From the NCBI GenBank assembly GCA_905250885.1, contig CAJNOQ010001025.1, positions 1-37,109 on the forward strand: a stretch of DNA of 37,109 bases. Direction: 5' to 3'. Position numbers and translations under genes: made by a program. Under the pieces are notes generated by a model. That model searched no databases, was not told the DNA's origin, and saw only the letters and a program-made list of their open reading frames with translations. The first letter of the stretch is position 1. The number at the start of each line of letters is the position of its first letter. Origin of the DNA: Didymodactylos carnosus. Taxonomy: Eukaryota; Rotifera; Eurotatoria; Philodinida; Philodinidae. Positions 22,411 to 34,266 of the stretch are shown in pieces.

Positions 22411-25400
22411 TTGCTGTCATCTAATAATGATAATATATGAAGACGTTGGATTTACGTAGCAGTGTAGAACATAATCTGATTTTTCGACTGTACTTATAGA
22501 AGTGAGAAATTAATTGCACTTTTATCAAGTAACAACTCTCTCTTTGAAAAATTGATAAAGTATATTATCTTCGGATGGTTTTTTGAATTTTAGTTTTCCA
22601 TTTTTTGTGGGATTAGATCTCGGTTTAAAATATCTTTTTTATACCGAATTTGTTAGAAAATTATTAATAGACACTACATTTTGAGATGGATAGATAGTAG
22701 TTGAATTGTGATTTTCTGCTAGATTTGAGTTAGACTAGAAGATTATAAAGTGAATTTCTCTCGAGGAAATACTGTTTTTTTATTAAATATTTTCTAAATC
22801 TGAAAAATTCAGTATTGGAGATTTTTTCTTAATGACAAAAAAAAATATTCCATCATCCTTTTAATTTGGTATCTAAGCGAACTTCTATTATTGTCTATAT
22901 TCGATAATTTTTTGCCAATATGGAATAAAAACGGAAGTTGATGTCTTTTTACTTATTCGAGTTGAGATACATTGTTTTTAGGCTTTAATTAACCTAATGT
23001 TATAGATAATCATTGATTTCCCGCGATACCATGAACATTCTTCAATTTTTTGTACATTTGGAAACTGATTCTATCTTGAAAATGTTCAAAATAACGATAA
23101 AAATTTTCTTTTTACAGCATGTTATAAAGCGTTGGGTTTTTATTCTGTATTTCGAATAACATAGAACACCTCATTCTACAATAGCTATGCTTAGTTTAAT
23201 TCTTGATTCTGATAAAACTATATCACTTACTTAAACCATCATTATAAGTGTATCGTTATCGATGTATAAATGATGAAGTATTTCGACATGATATTGTTAG
23301 AATTGTCTATTCATATTCATTTGTTTATTATAAATTTCTATTCTCAAATGGATATTTTGACAGAATATGATTGAACATGTTGTTTAAAAGAAAATCTTTT
23401 AATCAATAAATAATCTTTTTCTTTTTTTCGTTGTTCTAGTTTTTTTATGATGAAAAATCAGTTACACGATATTATGTCAGAATTTTAGAAAGATAAAGAG
23501 ATTTATTGAGCGACAAATAAAATATTTTTAAACAAGAACTGAACGACAGAAAAAAGAGAAATCCTTTGTACAGAATAATAAAAAAAATAAAAAAATACGA
23601 TAAAATAATTCTCTCTTTTATCAATAAGGTTTCGTCATACGTGAATGAATATTTCCTATTTTTTAGTGTGTATATCTCTTTAGATCTATCTTATGATTCA
23701 AACGACTGATTCTTTATAGGATGCAAACAATTTTTATCTCTATATCTTACTATATAGAAAATATTTGACGTTTTCTATATATATATAAAAGGATAAAAAA
23801 AGAAGGAGATATGTGAGTGAATACTATAAAGTATATTTGTGGTGATTTAAATGAATTGTGTTTTTATCAATAAGTAATTTGGAATAGCAATAGTTTTCTT
23901 CAGATTAATTTTCTGGTGATGATAATAGAGATTAATGAGATAATGGTTCGTATGATAGAAGTGAATCTTGTTTACACAGAAAGAGAAAGGAATGCGATTA
24001 TGAACTATCACCTGTTACAGACAGAAGTCATAAAAACAATTTAAATTCCAGACAAGATCTAAATTATAGAATTCTACTCATTGTTTTTATCTCTCAAAAA
24101 AAAAAAATTTAGAAATCAAAAACAAAACGTTGCATTCTGAGATACCATGCCAGATATCTATGGTAAAATGAAGTTTTGTTGGGGTCATAATTTACATGGA
24201 TGAAAATCGATGTTTTCCAAAAAAACAATCCATAGAAAAATATGTCAGAAGATTCTGGTAAAAAATACATCACTTTTCTTCTCCGATACTCTATCCCTGA
24301 TATGAATCTGAACACGATCGGACGTTTACACCACATTTCCCACCATGGTGAAAAAAGAGGGAGGGAACGGGAGGGATCCTTAAAATAATAGAACTTTTCA
24401 TATGGATTTTCTGATCATAAGTAAGATCATGCGACTTTTATCAGAAGACAAAGTGTGATGGATGTAATCTTTAGCTTATACGCATTTTTCGAGTCAAGTC
24501 GAACCAGATAATCTACGTCGCTAATGGTTAACGAGAGCTACTAAAGATTCAATCTATATTAATATAAGAAATTCTTTTCTTATCTAGCTTAATGTCGTAT
24601 ACAAATAATATATGTGACGACTGATAATTTCATTTGTCAACTGTGTTGATGGTGATAAAATTTCTATAGTAGAGAGAAGAATGGATTCGGAAAATTTTTA
24701 AATATGTTCTACGCGGTAGAAAAAGAACGTATTGGCCAAAATATTTAGTGATGCAAGAGAGTGGAATAAGTTGAAAATAGTAATGATATAAATGATCGCG
24801 GTCCTAAATTCGAGCATCAATCAAGCCATGTCATTTTTCCTTCAGGATATTAAACGAATAAAGTACCTAAATCCTAGAGGAGAGTCTTAGACTTTAAGAT
24901 AATCAAATTAAGTCAACACAGACTTACTTGATATAAAATTAATATAAAGAAAAGTAGTTTGCTCATAATTTCATATATTAAATGAGTTCATTTCTTTTCT
25001 CATTTATCTGCAAAGAACGAAAGATGTATTCAAAGTAAATGATCTATCTGCACTCGTTGTGTTGCCTGACTGAATGAATTAAAGAATTTCGTTATATAAT
25101 AATTTTTAAGCATCTCGCGGTCTATACTCAAGAATGGAATAAAATTGGAGAAAATATATTCTGTTCAATCGGAGATTAGTCAATCTATTGATGAGTTTTC
25201 AAGAAACTAGATAGTAAGGATGGTATAAACTGTGGTTACTTGTCTTTTTTTTTATATTATTAGTTTTCAAAACTAAGAGAATGGTGACGAAGATAACTTT
25301 CAGTTCGTCGATGGAAATCTGACCTACATGATGGAAAAAAGAATGATCTAATGGCAAGCTTTCATTTTAAGAGATTTCTCAACGTAAAATACGTTTTATG

Positions 25401-26014
25401 TTTCATGATAAAAAAAATAAATGACATATGATTAGAATTCATAACACATTAGAACTATCACAGTTATATTCATTTTTCTTTACTTAATAATTTATATATA
25501 CATTCAATCTCGATTAGTGCAACTCATTGAATAAAAGTACAAGGTCATTATTATTTTCCGAATTTACGAAATGAGTCGAAAGAAAATACGAACTTTTAAT
25601 GTAAACTGTAGAATCCGTAGTTCAAACACTACTTTAGTTAAATTTGGCGGCACCCTGAGTACTCTTACGCTATCAGGTATTTTTGTCATACATTATCTAT
25701 CGTCTAACTATATAATATTATGAATAGATCGTCCATTTTTGTTCCATCAATCTATACCTGAATAAAAATAATTTTTTCCGTTTAATACCTGTTTTTTATT
25801 CACACATGTCATACTTCGCATTTACACAAAATAGATCCAAGGAAAACTCAAACTCTGGTGGACTTACCATAACAAAGACAATCTGTTTCACCAGCATTCG
25901 TAACAAAAGAAAATAAATTAAAAGATTTTGGACTTTAATCAAACAGTTTTATATTATCTAGTTTAAAATAGTTGACATTCTGTTTGGTAACGCGAATTGG
26001 ATGAGAAAAGGATT

Positions 26015-26195
26015 ATTCTTGTGTCCTAATAATCCTGTCAATTCGTCATATATTCGTGTGAATCATCAATTTTAACTCTTATCAACTCCCACCACTAACT
26101 TTAAAAAGGTGGTTTTTTTCTTTCACAGTCTGATGTTTTTGAATTAACTAAGACGTTTCACAGAATTTTTCATGAAAGCCCCTGTGTTCGGAAAA
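26015..26195 (+). repeat. 181-bp dispersed repeat, copy 2
   Basis: Same orientation and ends as the copy 3.8 kb upstream. The matched boundaries on both sides suggest a defined mobile unit or a copied functional unit rather than a random segmental duplication. Confidence 0.9.
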
Positions 26196-26491
26196 GAAAA
26201 TCAAAAAGGTTGAGATTAATATCAGGATATATAACATCTAATTTGTGAAAGGTCGACAATGAAATATTTCTTTCCGTCAAACGTCAGCTAGTCAATAACT
26301 TATCGTTGACGTCATCTCTTATTCTTAGATGTCATCTTTTATTTTTATAAAAAAAAGCAAGAGAAATAAATCATCAAGCGCAAAACCGCCAGTGGAAAAT
26401 CTGAATAACGGATAAAAATAAAAATTTGAAGATAGGTCAAAATTTCTTAATGTTATATATGTTGTTGAAACGAGACAAACAACATTATGTG

Positions 26492-26672
26492 CCTGGATAT
26501 TATTTAAACAACATTTTCCACTACTTTTATCTAAAATAAAAATTATTTGTTTATTATCAGCACAATATGACTTATCCTAAGTCGTATTTAATTATATCTC
26601 TGTTTTGAGTAATCACGTTAGATTTTCTCTGATAATCGAGGCTGTCGTGTTTAAAATCTAATAATATCCAGG
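26492..26672. repeat. Possible small TIR element abutting the 1-kb element
   Basis: CCTGGATATTAT at 26492-26503 and its complement at 26661-26672 form 12-bp inverted termini, both followed inward by TTTAAA-like sequence. The right end overlaps the first bases of the adjacent 48-bp repeat. No target duplication was found. Confidence 0.3.
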
Positions 26673-26900
26673 GGAATACATCCATCCGACGAATTCGATG
26701 CCTTTCATGCTGTAGAAACACGTAGCGACTTCTTTTTGTGCGTCGTCATGATACTGAGCAAAACTCACGCTAAATCTATCACATGGATAGCCTGAATGTT
26801 CGTTTGAATCTTCTTTAAAGGATAGTTTTTGTATGAGTTTATCTATGGTTCGATTAATACACTCAGACTTATTGACATCATTCTTTTGATCAACATCGAA
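26658..26900 (-). other. Open 80-codon stretch, possible terminal exon of an unknown gene
   Basis: Downstream of an acceptor-like TATTCAG (on the - strand) lies an open frame of exactly 80 codons plus TAG. It has balanced composition (five Asp and several Glu and Lys early, then PCDRFSVSFAQYHDD and FYSMKGIEFVGWMY). Its last third is the left 48-bp inverted repeat. On the right arm the same repeat also reads FYSMKGIEFVGWMYS in a + strand frame. There is no ATG and I do not recognise the family. Confidence 0.25.
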
Positions 26901-27704
26901 CTGAATACATTTTATTCCTTAAACTGAAGCATTACTTGTTTATTAACGTATATGAACCGACGACAAAACGACGAAGATCATGATTGTGAATAATCACACG
27001 TTGTTGCTAATGACTGTGAATAGGATAAAGAGTAGGATACGGGTCTTAACTCGGTTTCTTAAGTATAAAAACCTAGGACATCGAAAATGGTGTAATCAAT
27101 TGTCAATTAAATGCCCAGTCAACGTTTGTTAAATAGACATTTTTAGACTATTCGAAAACACTTTTGACCGTTTTTATGTCTAAAGTAGCAGTTTTATTAC
27201 GATCAATGGATGGACACTTTATGATGTTCGTTTTAAGGTCGTCAACCGTTATGGGCCGTTAACAACCTATTGTACGAACATTTTACTAACTCAGTTCTTT
27301 TCTAGCTGGTAACCCCACAAAAACTCTGTAGGACCATGGTACCATCACTAGCATCAGTCTCAGAACTAAAGACTACCCCCTCGGGACAGGTTTCGATGAC
27401 TTCTAGAATCGAGTTTTCAAAAGAAGCAGAGACCAATTGATATTAGTCAAAATAGCGAAACAAAAAGGGAAGAGTCTAATCATATTCGTACTATTCTTAA
27501 ACAAGATTTCACAGGAAACAAGAACAAGTAATAGATTCCATCTTACCTGGCAAAACACTCCAAAAAAAGTGTGTTCAACAGTCTGATGTAGAAACCAAGT
27601 CGTTCTATTTTCGGGAAAGTAGACACTGCCATATGGTGTGGAATATGACAGTGCACGTTTCTACAGCATGAAAGGCATCGAATTCGTCGGATGGATGTAT
27701 TCCC
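26672..27704. mobile_element. 1,033-bp element with perfect 48-bp terminal inverted repeats
   Basis: Left repeat 26672-26719 starts GGGAATACATCCATCCGACG; right repeat 27657-27704 is its exact complement. Perfect identity over 48 bp implies a young or conversion-maintained pair. The interior has no intact transposase. No convincing target duplication exists (TA follows the right end only). The repeat itself reads as protein (see the open frame at 26658-26900). It may be a non-autonomous DNA transposon or an inverted duplication of a gene end. Confidence 0.6.
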
Positions 27705-28560
27705 TACTTTGGATGTATGGATGTATTACCTATTCCTAACTTTTTCAATGTTTGGGTAGTTTCTGGCCTATAAACTTACATTCTTATTCTTTTTCAATCC
27801 ATTAGAAGTTCAGTAACTTAATTTACAAAAAGTCAGTAGATTTGTACAACATACACACAACTTACATCGGGTGTGAAGTGTAAAGCGAAGTAACAATTAC
27901 TCCAAAAGTGCACATTACATCATTGCTTTTCTTATAGATATTTGTAATATAGATTAGTGTAATTACGAGATTATACTGACATAAAATGAATCAAAAGAAA
28001 TAATGGATTCCCAGGGTTCGAATAGCAAAAATCCAAAACGTTGAAAAAATAGTAGAATTCTAAAGCTGTTTTGATAGGCTTTATAACGAAAAGTAGGGCG
28101 CGAAAAAGTGCCTAGAAACATTTTTGTATCACGTCACTTCAGTCTAATGATAGCATACAAGTAGTATTAGTGAGATCACATAGTTTTCTAATTACCCTAC
28201 CGTACCCTAATTCAATAAAAGTTACAAAATTACTAGTATTTTTTCTTCAGATTCCAAATGTGAAACATGAAGTGGAAAAGTGTGGCTGGTACATAGAATT
28301 TTCTAAAGATTTTATATATGTGTTTTTACAAAATTTGTAATTAAAAGAGAACGGGAAAAAAAATCGACAAGAGCGGTTTTATTACTGGAAAGGGAACGGA
28401 TTAATTAACTGATTAATAACGAGGTCACCAACTTGTAAACGTACGGATAAACTCGCTATTGAGAACAATCTTCTCGTGGTTATAAAAATGAACATTTCCG
28501 TAATACCATTCAATCTGAAATATTGGACAAATGGCGTATCACTCTCTGTTAGTGCATTTG

Positions 28561-28740
28561 GTGGTGTCTGTGAGCGTTCTATACACCAGAGGCGGATGAT
28601 AGACTATCTTTGGCTCCCTCGCGGGAATCGCCTCGCACACTCCCAGCCTAGTCATCGCCCCGTACCTCGCTAATTTTCGATAAATGTACTTCGCGGGGAT
28701 CTCTCCGTAAGCTTTCTGCTCCGTCGCCGCCTCGTCCATC
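28561..28740. other. G+C-rich block of unknown origin
   Basis: Hand count gives 101 G or C in 180 bases (56%) against roughly 30% around it. It is open on both strands: a 67-codon frame on - (28742-28539) and a 65-codon frame on + (28476-28673). The - strand frame is rich in Ala, Arg, Tyr and Pro and has G/C-ending codons unlike the local genes. No family was recognised. It may be a transferred fragment, a retroelement piece or an unusual G+C-rich non-coding element. Confidence 0.45.
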
Positions 28741-30317
28741 ATTAGCTCTTGATAAAATTTTCCTCTTACACTTCCTCATCGATCCTCCTGAGTCCGGAAA
28801 ATCTCTAGTAACATAAGCTATTCATTGTTTCATCTTGGTTTACAAGAAGAACCATCACTTTTATCATAAAAATAGATCACGTGACGAATCGCGGGACCTC
28901 CAGTGGATTCTCGTCCATCACTCACCTCTTCTATACATCAATCACGCAAACCACTTAATGAAAATAACGGCGATGAATAGAGTTTCAAAAATCCAGTTTT
29001 TATGTGAGATAGTTCAGTAAAAAGTTTACGTAGTGTGACTTCCATGCGTGTCAAGGTCACCATGTATGGAGTAACTATCTGTATGGCTAGTGGATACCTA
29101 TTATTTTAGCCGTCGCATGGTCAGGTCGCATACTAAGATCTCAAGAAGATCTTTCTGGATAATAAATAGTAAATCCGTTCTCTTCTTGATGCCATTCTCC
29201 AATAAATTGAAAAAAAAATTCGAAAATAATTTTCCGATCCCTGTTCTATGATATCGTATTTTATCCTGATTTATCAGAAAAGAAAAAGTGGAAAGTGTAG
29301 GATAAAATCTTGAATGCAGGACGCATTTAGTAAAAAGTAAGGAAAGCAGGAAAAATACGATGTTTACGAAGCTGGTTCTGACAACAAAGAAAAGACTCCA
29401 ACCTTCCACATTAAATTAGAAGAAAAGCACCATCTTATTTAGAAGTTTCATCGTAAAAAAAATAAGAGTTGAAAATGCATCCATTTAGGTAATCAAACAT
29501 GTAGAATGTACTGGGATAGGTTTCTGAAATATGAAAGTTTTCAGCAAATTTTCGAGACTTCTCTAAGTTGTTGTCTGCGTGAAATGATGGGTGAGCGTAG
29601 AACTCTGGAATCTCTATAAGATTTCCAAAAAAATTTCAGTCTTAGCACCAATTTTAGATTTGATCGCTACAATCGATGTTCAAATCAGACTTTTGACTAA
29701 CTGCGGTTGTTGTTACATTCTACAGACAGGACTTTAACAAAAAAAAGTACATGTAGTTTGCCTCTATTGGAAAAGAGTGTCGATAACGGATATTTCGAGA
29801 ATCGCGAACAAACAATGGACTTACTAGCTTGTATTTATTTATGGAAAAAAACATTTCACAATTACATCGTTGTGAAAGTAGGTGTAAGCTATGTTTCATA
29901 TTTGGGAAGAAACGACTGTCCGATGAAATAGTTGATAAATGAGACGATCTGCAAGTTGTATTTGTCGATAGGTACGTCTTGTATATTCGACTAAGGAATG
30001 AGCTTTGTAATCTTTTTGATTTTCAATCAAAGCTACTACACTGGTTTTATCGTTCCTAAAAGATTTTTCTTAAAATAGCACAACTATTACAGTCAAGAAA
30101 TCGAATGAATAGAAGATAAATTAGGTTATAAACACTTGTTCTTCAGAAAAAACTTTCAACTATTCAAACATACTCTTGAGTACAATAGCAGCAACAAATA
30201 CCAATTATCTTCGGATAGATAAATAACAATGGTCGCTATCGCTCAAGACTAATTAAAACGATTAGTAACATCTTTCTAACACATTTCCATTTCATGCAAA
30301 GGTAAAAAAAATATAGT

Positions 30318-30361
30318 TTTGATTTTTCACTATAATTAAATAATTATAGTGAGGAATCAAA
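30318..30361. repeat. Near-perfect 44-bp palindrome
   Basis: CACTATAATTA and its complement lie around a 2-nt loop (AA). The stem extends outward through TTTGATT / AATCAAA to 21 bp with two mismatches. Confidence 0.7.
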
Positions 30362-31084
30362 TGAGTGAATCATATTATTCATGTCTGATAAATTATCTTT
30401 TTGCAATGTGATCAACCAGTTTTAAGTAATCACAGTATTGAGATTTTCTAGATAAGTTGTTTAACATTTTGACTTGTGTCGCTGGATTTAATCAACAGCT
30501 GATGAGGAATCCAGAGAGAAATTAAACTGTTTTTGATGACAGCTACTAGAAGAACACTCTTAAAATTAAACATTACTTTCTTCTTACAAATTGGAATTCC
30601 TAGTGAAGCGGTAGAAAAAAACGTAGAGTGGAATTCTCTGAGGGATAAATTCTTAATATGCGGTTGCTCGAATCGTACAGAATTTTGTGCTTCATAAATG
30701 GAAAAACATTCTACACGCTTATTGCTCATGTTCTTCAATGTCCATTAAGAATAGCTCTTGCTTAAGCATTCAATAATCGGTATCTTTGCTGTGTGTTTTT
30801 TGCTTAATCAAAATGTGTTGAATAACATAAAGAAAAAAGTCTGAAAAAAATGTGACGTTAGTCTACAGTAATACACTCACGAGAAAAACCTCGAGAAACA
30901 AAACAAGAAATAGAAAAAAGTTGGGCAAATGTTAGAAAGAATTTTTTAATGTTTTAATTAAAATTTTGGCAAGATGTTCGTATGCTAGCACATATAGTAA
31001 GACGGAAAAAATTGTTTATGGCTAAATAAACCACAAACAATTTAAGAATACTGAAAGCAAATTAAAAAAAATGAATAGATTTTC

Positions 31085-31090
31085 TTTATT
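31085..31090 (-). promoter_or_regulatory. CYHR1 polyadenylation signal
   Basis: AATAAA on the - strand, 18 nt past the CYHR1 stop codon. This implies a very short 3' UTR if used. Confidence 0.5.
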
Positions 31091-31108
31091 CAACAATTCC
31101 GTTCTCTC

Positions 31109-32483
31109 TCATTCTTTATTTCGTTCTACTTGAACCATTAATAAACGAAAGCTAATTGATGTTGATGATAATAATTTATTACATTCCGCTGGTGATATAG
31201 ATAATTTTAAATACTCTGTTTCTGTATGATTCGGACTAAATTCAAATGAATAGATAACAGGTTTAATTGCTTGTAAATCACCATGTGGTCCACGTAGAAT
31301 AAAAAATTTTAAATCAATTGTTTGTGTTATTTTTGATTTTAATACTAACTGATAACTTAATGTACGATTCATTGTCAATTGTGGATGAGGAGTATTATCA
31401 TTTATTCTTGCACGTACACACCATTGAAATGATAAACATGTAAAACGTGATGTTTCAAAATATAATTTAGCAACAAAATCATCTGTACGAAATGGTTTTA
31501 ATATCAAATCTGACACACCTATTTGATTTAATGATAATAGATCAACAACAGTTTCTAAACATTTTTTTTCATCATCAATTATTTGTTTTTTTTCTTTTAG
31601 TGTATCCAATAGTTGCATGCCTGTTTTCGATGGATAATGACAAACACCCAAATGAGATTCTAAATTATGATAGGCACCTTGCCATGAACATCCAATCAAA
31701 TTATAATCACATACGGTAGGTCTAGAAGCCAAAATAAAATAGGTGTTAAGAATGCTAATGATGTTAATCTAATGAATAGGGATCATCTACCTATCTGTAC
31801 AAAACTGATTTTGATGCACTTTTATTTCATATCTCAGAAATGTGTTGAGACAATATTCACATACAATCGGTAATTCACTTATTGCTTTTTCTACTGCTAA
31901 ATTTCTACTACAATTGGACTTATTTATTTCACAACGACAATTTGGACCTAAAAGTTAATGAATTAAAAATATCTATATTTCGATCCAATATGATAACGAC
32001 AATCATACAAGTTGTTAACTCGTCTTTGAGTTTTCCATCAGCTAGTAAATGACTGAAACAATGACCACACATTAAATGGCCATTTATGCACTGGAACAAA
32101 TAACATATAAAACAGTATAGTTTTAATGGATAAAAAGCGAGAAAACTCACTTGATACATAGGTAGGTTTGACAAATCAAGGCAAATGCAACACGATAAAA
32201 TACCACCTAACCTATCTTCTAATAAACGTTGTTTATTTTCTGGACTATTATTAGATTTTGTCTTTTTCAACGGTGGTTCATTGACATTATTTAAATCAGT
32301 TAGATTTGTAACAGTTGTTATCGAATTGCCTGTATTGGCAGATATGAGAGGAGTCATGTCGTCATTAATACCAGGGAGTACATTGGTCTCGACAGACTGT
32401 TGTGTATTAAATGTTAACTCTTGGTTTTGTTCAACTAAATTTGTTGAAAACGCTGGTGTGAGTACTGAACTTGATTCAACCAT
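31109..32483 (-). CDS. CYHR1: Cysteine/histidine-rich protein CYHR1 (ZTRAF1): RING plus TRAF-like zinc finger, 4 exons
   Basis: Exons in transcript order: 32483-32151, 32090-32009, 31947-31791, 31721-31109, giving 394 aa. The N-terminal about 85 residues are low-complexity (Ser/Thr/Asn) with a basic LKKTK stretch. A RING-type finger follows: Cys98, Cys101, Cys112, His116, Cys119, Cys122, and CPNC at 139-142. A TRAF-type zinc finger comes next ([10 protein letters not shown], then [12 protein letters not shown]). The conserved C-terminal domain has KTG-x-x-[18 protein letters not shown] and ECNKLL. It matches vertebrate CYHR1 along its length. The biochemical role is poorly known; a ubiquitin-ligase activity is inferred only from the RING. 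Met at 32483 is chosen over an upstream in-frame Met (32525) because an AG acceptor lies 10 nt before it. Confidence 0.93.
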
Positions 32484-33612
32484 GACAACAAATCTGTAAT
32501 ATATAAGTTCAGATTTAATGAGCACTATAATTATAGAGAAAGTTGTTTATCACCATACATCAGCGCTACTTCAAAATGTCAGAAATCGAACCAAATTGGA
32601 AATGTAAAACATGACCCTGATTAGAGCAACAATACGTGATTTCAGTTTATAACTGTAACAACAACTGAGCTTATCAAATTAAAATAAATATTCTCTAAAT
32701 ATTTCAAAATCCAACATTCTCATAATTTAATCACAATCATTGTGTATAATTAATTTCAAACCATTCAAAGACTAGGAACAAAGTTCATGTGTTCGAGTCT
32801 TTAATCATACAAAATTGACTTTTTGTATTTTCCAATAGCCTTAGGCAAGAATAGTATATTAGAATTTTTCACTTAGGTTCTAATAGAATAAAATAAAATT
32901 TTGTGTCAATCGAAAATGATTTTAAAAAAGTAATAAGAAAAGAAAGTGAATATAAAGTAACTATTCCACCTGGAAAAATCGCAAATTACTCATCCATAAC
33001 TAAGAAGGCAAGACAAGATGATAATTTATTTGTTTATTTGTTGGTTTTCCTCCTCATGAGAAACCACAGCTGCTACTAAGGTCTTGTTCAGATTAGAAAA
33101 CTTAACTAAGACTAAGACTGTTTTATTCACGAAAAGTGAGAGTCATCAAAGGTCACTGAACTGTAATAAATGACTCAAATCAAACAACACAGAAAGAGTA
33201 ATACAAAGAACAAAATAAATAAGACTAAGGTTAGAACCAGAAGTAGTAAAAAAAGCTGATTGAACTAGGTGTTAAGGTAGCTGATTGGCTTGAAAGTTAA
33301 CTCGAAATTATGAATAACTCATGGTTTCGACATCCATTTAACTTTAATTCTCCAATCATGGCTCTTGAAAAAGAACAAATAAAAACCATGATATGAACCA
33401 CTATAAAGTAGCTCCAAAAATACTCGGTTTAAACATATCGAAACTACATCTCCATTTTCGTTTAAAATAAAGTTGCACTTTGATTCAAAATACATTTATA
33501 ATCGCACGTCAAAGCTAAACCTCTACTGTTGCCCTAAAAACCGCTGACACGAGCGCAAATAATGAAAGATCTTGTGTTATAATTTCTGCGTGACTAATAA
33601 CAATGGTGGAGC

Positions 33613-33671
33613 CAGGAGGGCTAGGGTGGGCTCAGTCCCTTCCACGCTCCTTTGAGCCCTTCCCCCCCTGG
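33613..33671. repeat. G+C-rich hairpin, possible hAT-type transposon end
   Basis: CCAGGAGGGCTAGGGTGGGC plus TCA (33613-33635) pairs imperfectly with TGAGCCCTTCCCCCCCTGG (33653-33671) around an 18-nt loop. A preceding CAATGGTGGAG resembles hAT termini of the CAGTGGCGGAGCC type. No partner end was found. Confidence 0.4.
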
Positions 33672-33861
33672 CGAGATTTTAGAAAAATGCATTTTTTTTA
33701 TACAAAAATGTATTAGTGTTTGTAATTTCACGTTTTAACATATACATCTAATTGAAACCGGTACGGCTAAAATCAGATGTTTCTTTGACAATAGTGAGTA
33801 GATGTTATGTTTCACTCTTTATATCATTCAAAAACCTTAAATAGAAATGTTTGAGAGTTTT

Positions 33862-33907
33862 CCGGTGTCGGTTTAAACCGAACATCGTTTTTTTCAACCG
33901 ACACCGG
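33862..33907. repeat. 12-bp perfect hairpin
   Basis: CCGGTGTCGGTT (33862-33873) and AACCGACACCGG (33896-33907) form a G+C-rich stem with a 22-nt loop in A+T-rich surroundings. Confidence 0.6.
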
Positions 33908-34266
33908 TGCATACCTAGCCAGAAGTCAAGGCAGGTGGATGTTTTTTGAATAACTTTTGATAGGAATAAGATAGAGAATTGCGATTTTCAGCGTTTGATA
34001 GCCAAGATTCAGAACCATATTTTTGTAAGCAAAACTATTTTTGAAAGAAATTCCGAAGATTGGTTTATAAGAGGATCTCTAAAAAACCGTGCTGGTTTTC
34101 TGAAAGCTGTCACAGAAGTATATTGGTTTTTTTAAGTGGGTAGATAGTTCAAAGTGCTTCCTACAAAACTAGGTATAAACGAAAGTTTTATCTTGCAGGG
34201 TTTCGGAGGACCACACAGTTTTCTGGAAGCCCTAAGACTCCCTTTGCTGTAGGTGCGGGACTATTA

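Larger units (their letters stand above)
20600..31108. other. 10.5-kb gene-poor region upstream of the receptor
   Basis: No exon with recognisable homology was found. Open frames (for example 21684-21908, 24109-24336, 29101-29409, 30448-30738) lack domains and look like chance. It carries the repeats and elements listed separately. Being 5' of the receptor, it may hold its promoter and far-upstream regulatory sequence or untranslated exons. None could be identified. Confidence 0.5.
32484..34266. other. Intergenic region between CYHR1 and the mariner element
   Basis: No gene was recognised. A B-box-like GTTCGAGTC at 32791-32799 stands alone without tRNA structure. Two G+C-rich hairpins (33613-33671 and 33862-33907) look like transposon debris. 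Two diverged direct repeats occur near 34088-34125 and 34208-34240 (shared core GTTTTCTG-AAGC). Confidence 0.45.

Noticed and set aside
25571..25720. Short frame starting MSRKKIRTF with a possible donor
   Set aside because: No family match and no second exon; composition not distinctive.
29101..29409. 102-codon - strand open frame
   Set aside because: Hydrophobic/Phe-rich composition expected from A+T-rich DNA; no domain, no splice context, no codon bias.
30497..30530. CTGATGAG on the + strand, considered as a hammerhead ribozyme core
   Set aside because: No stem II, GAAA core or cleavage-site stems could be assembled.
30448..30738. 96-codon - strand open frame
   Set aside because: No recognisable motif and no supporting neighbour exons; likely chance.
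32185..32499. 104-codon + strand open frame
   Set aside because: Antisense shadow of CYHR1 exon 1.
32791..32799. B-box-like GTTCGAGTC
   Set aside because: No A box at the right distance and no cloverleaf; a 9-base match is expected by chance.
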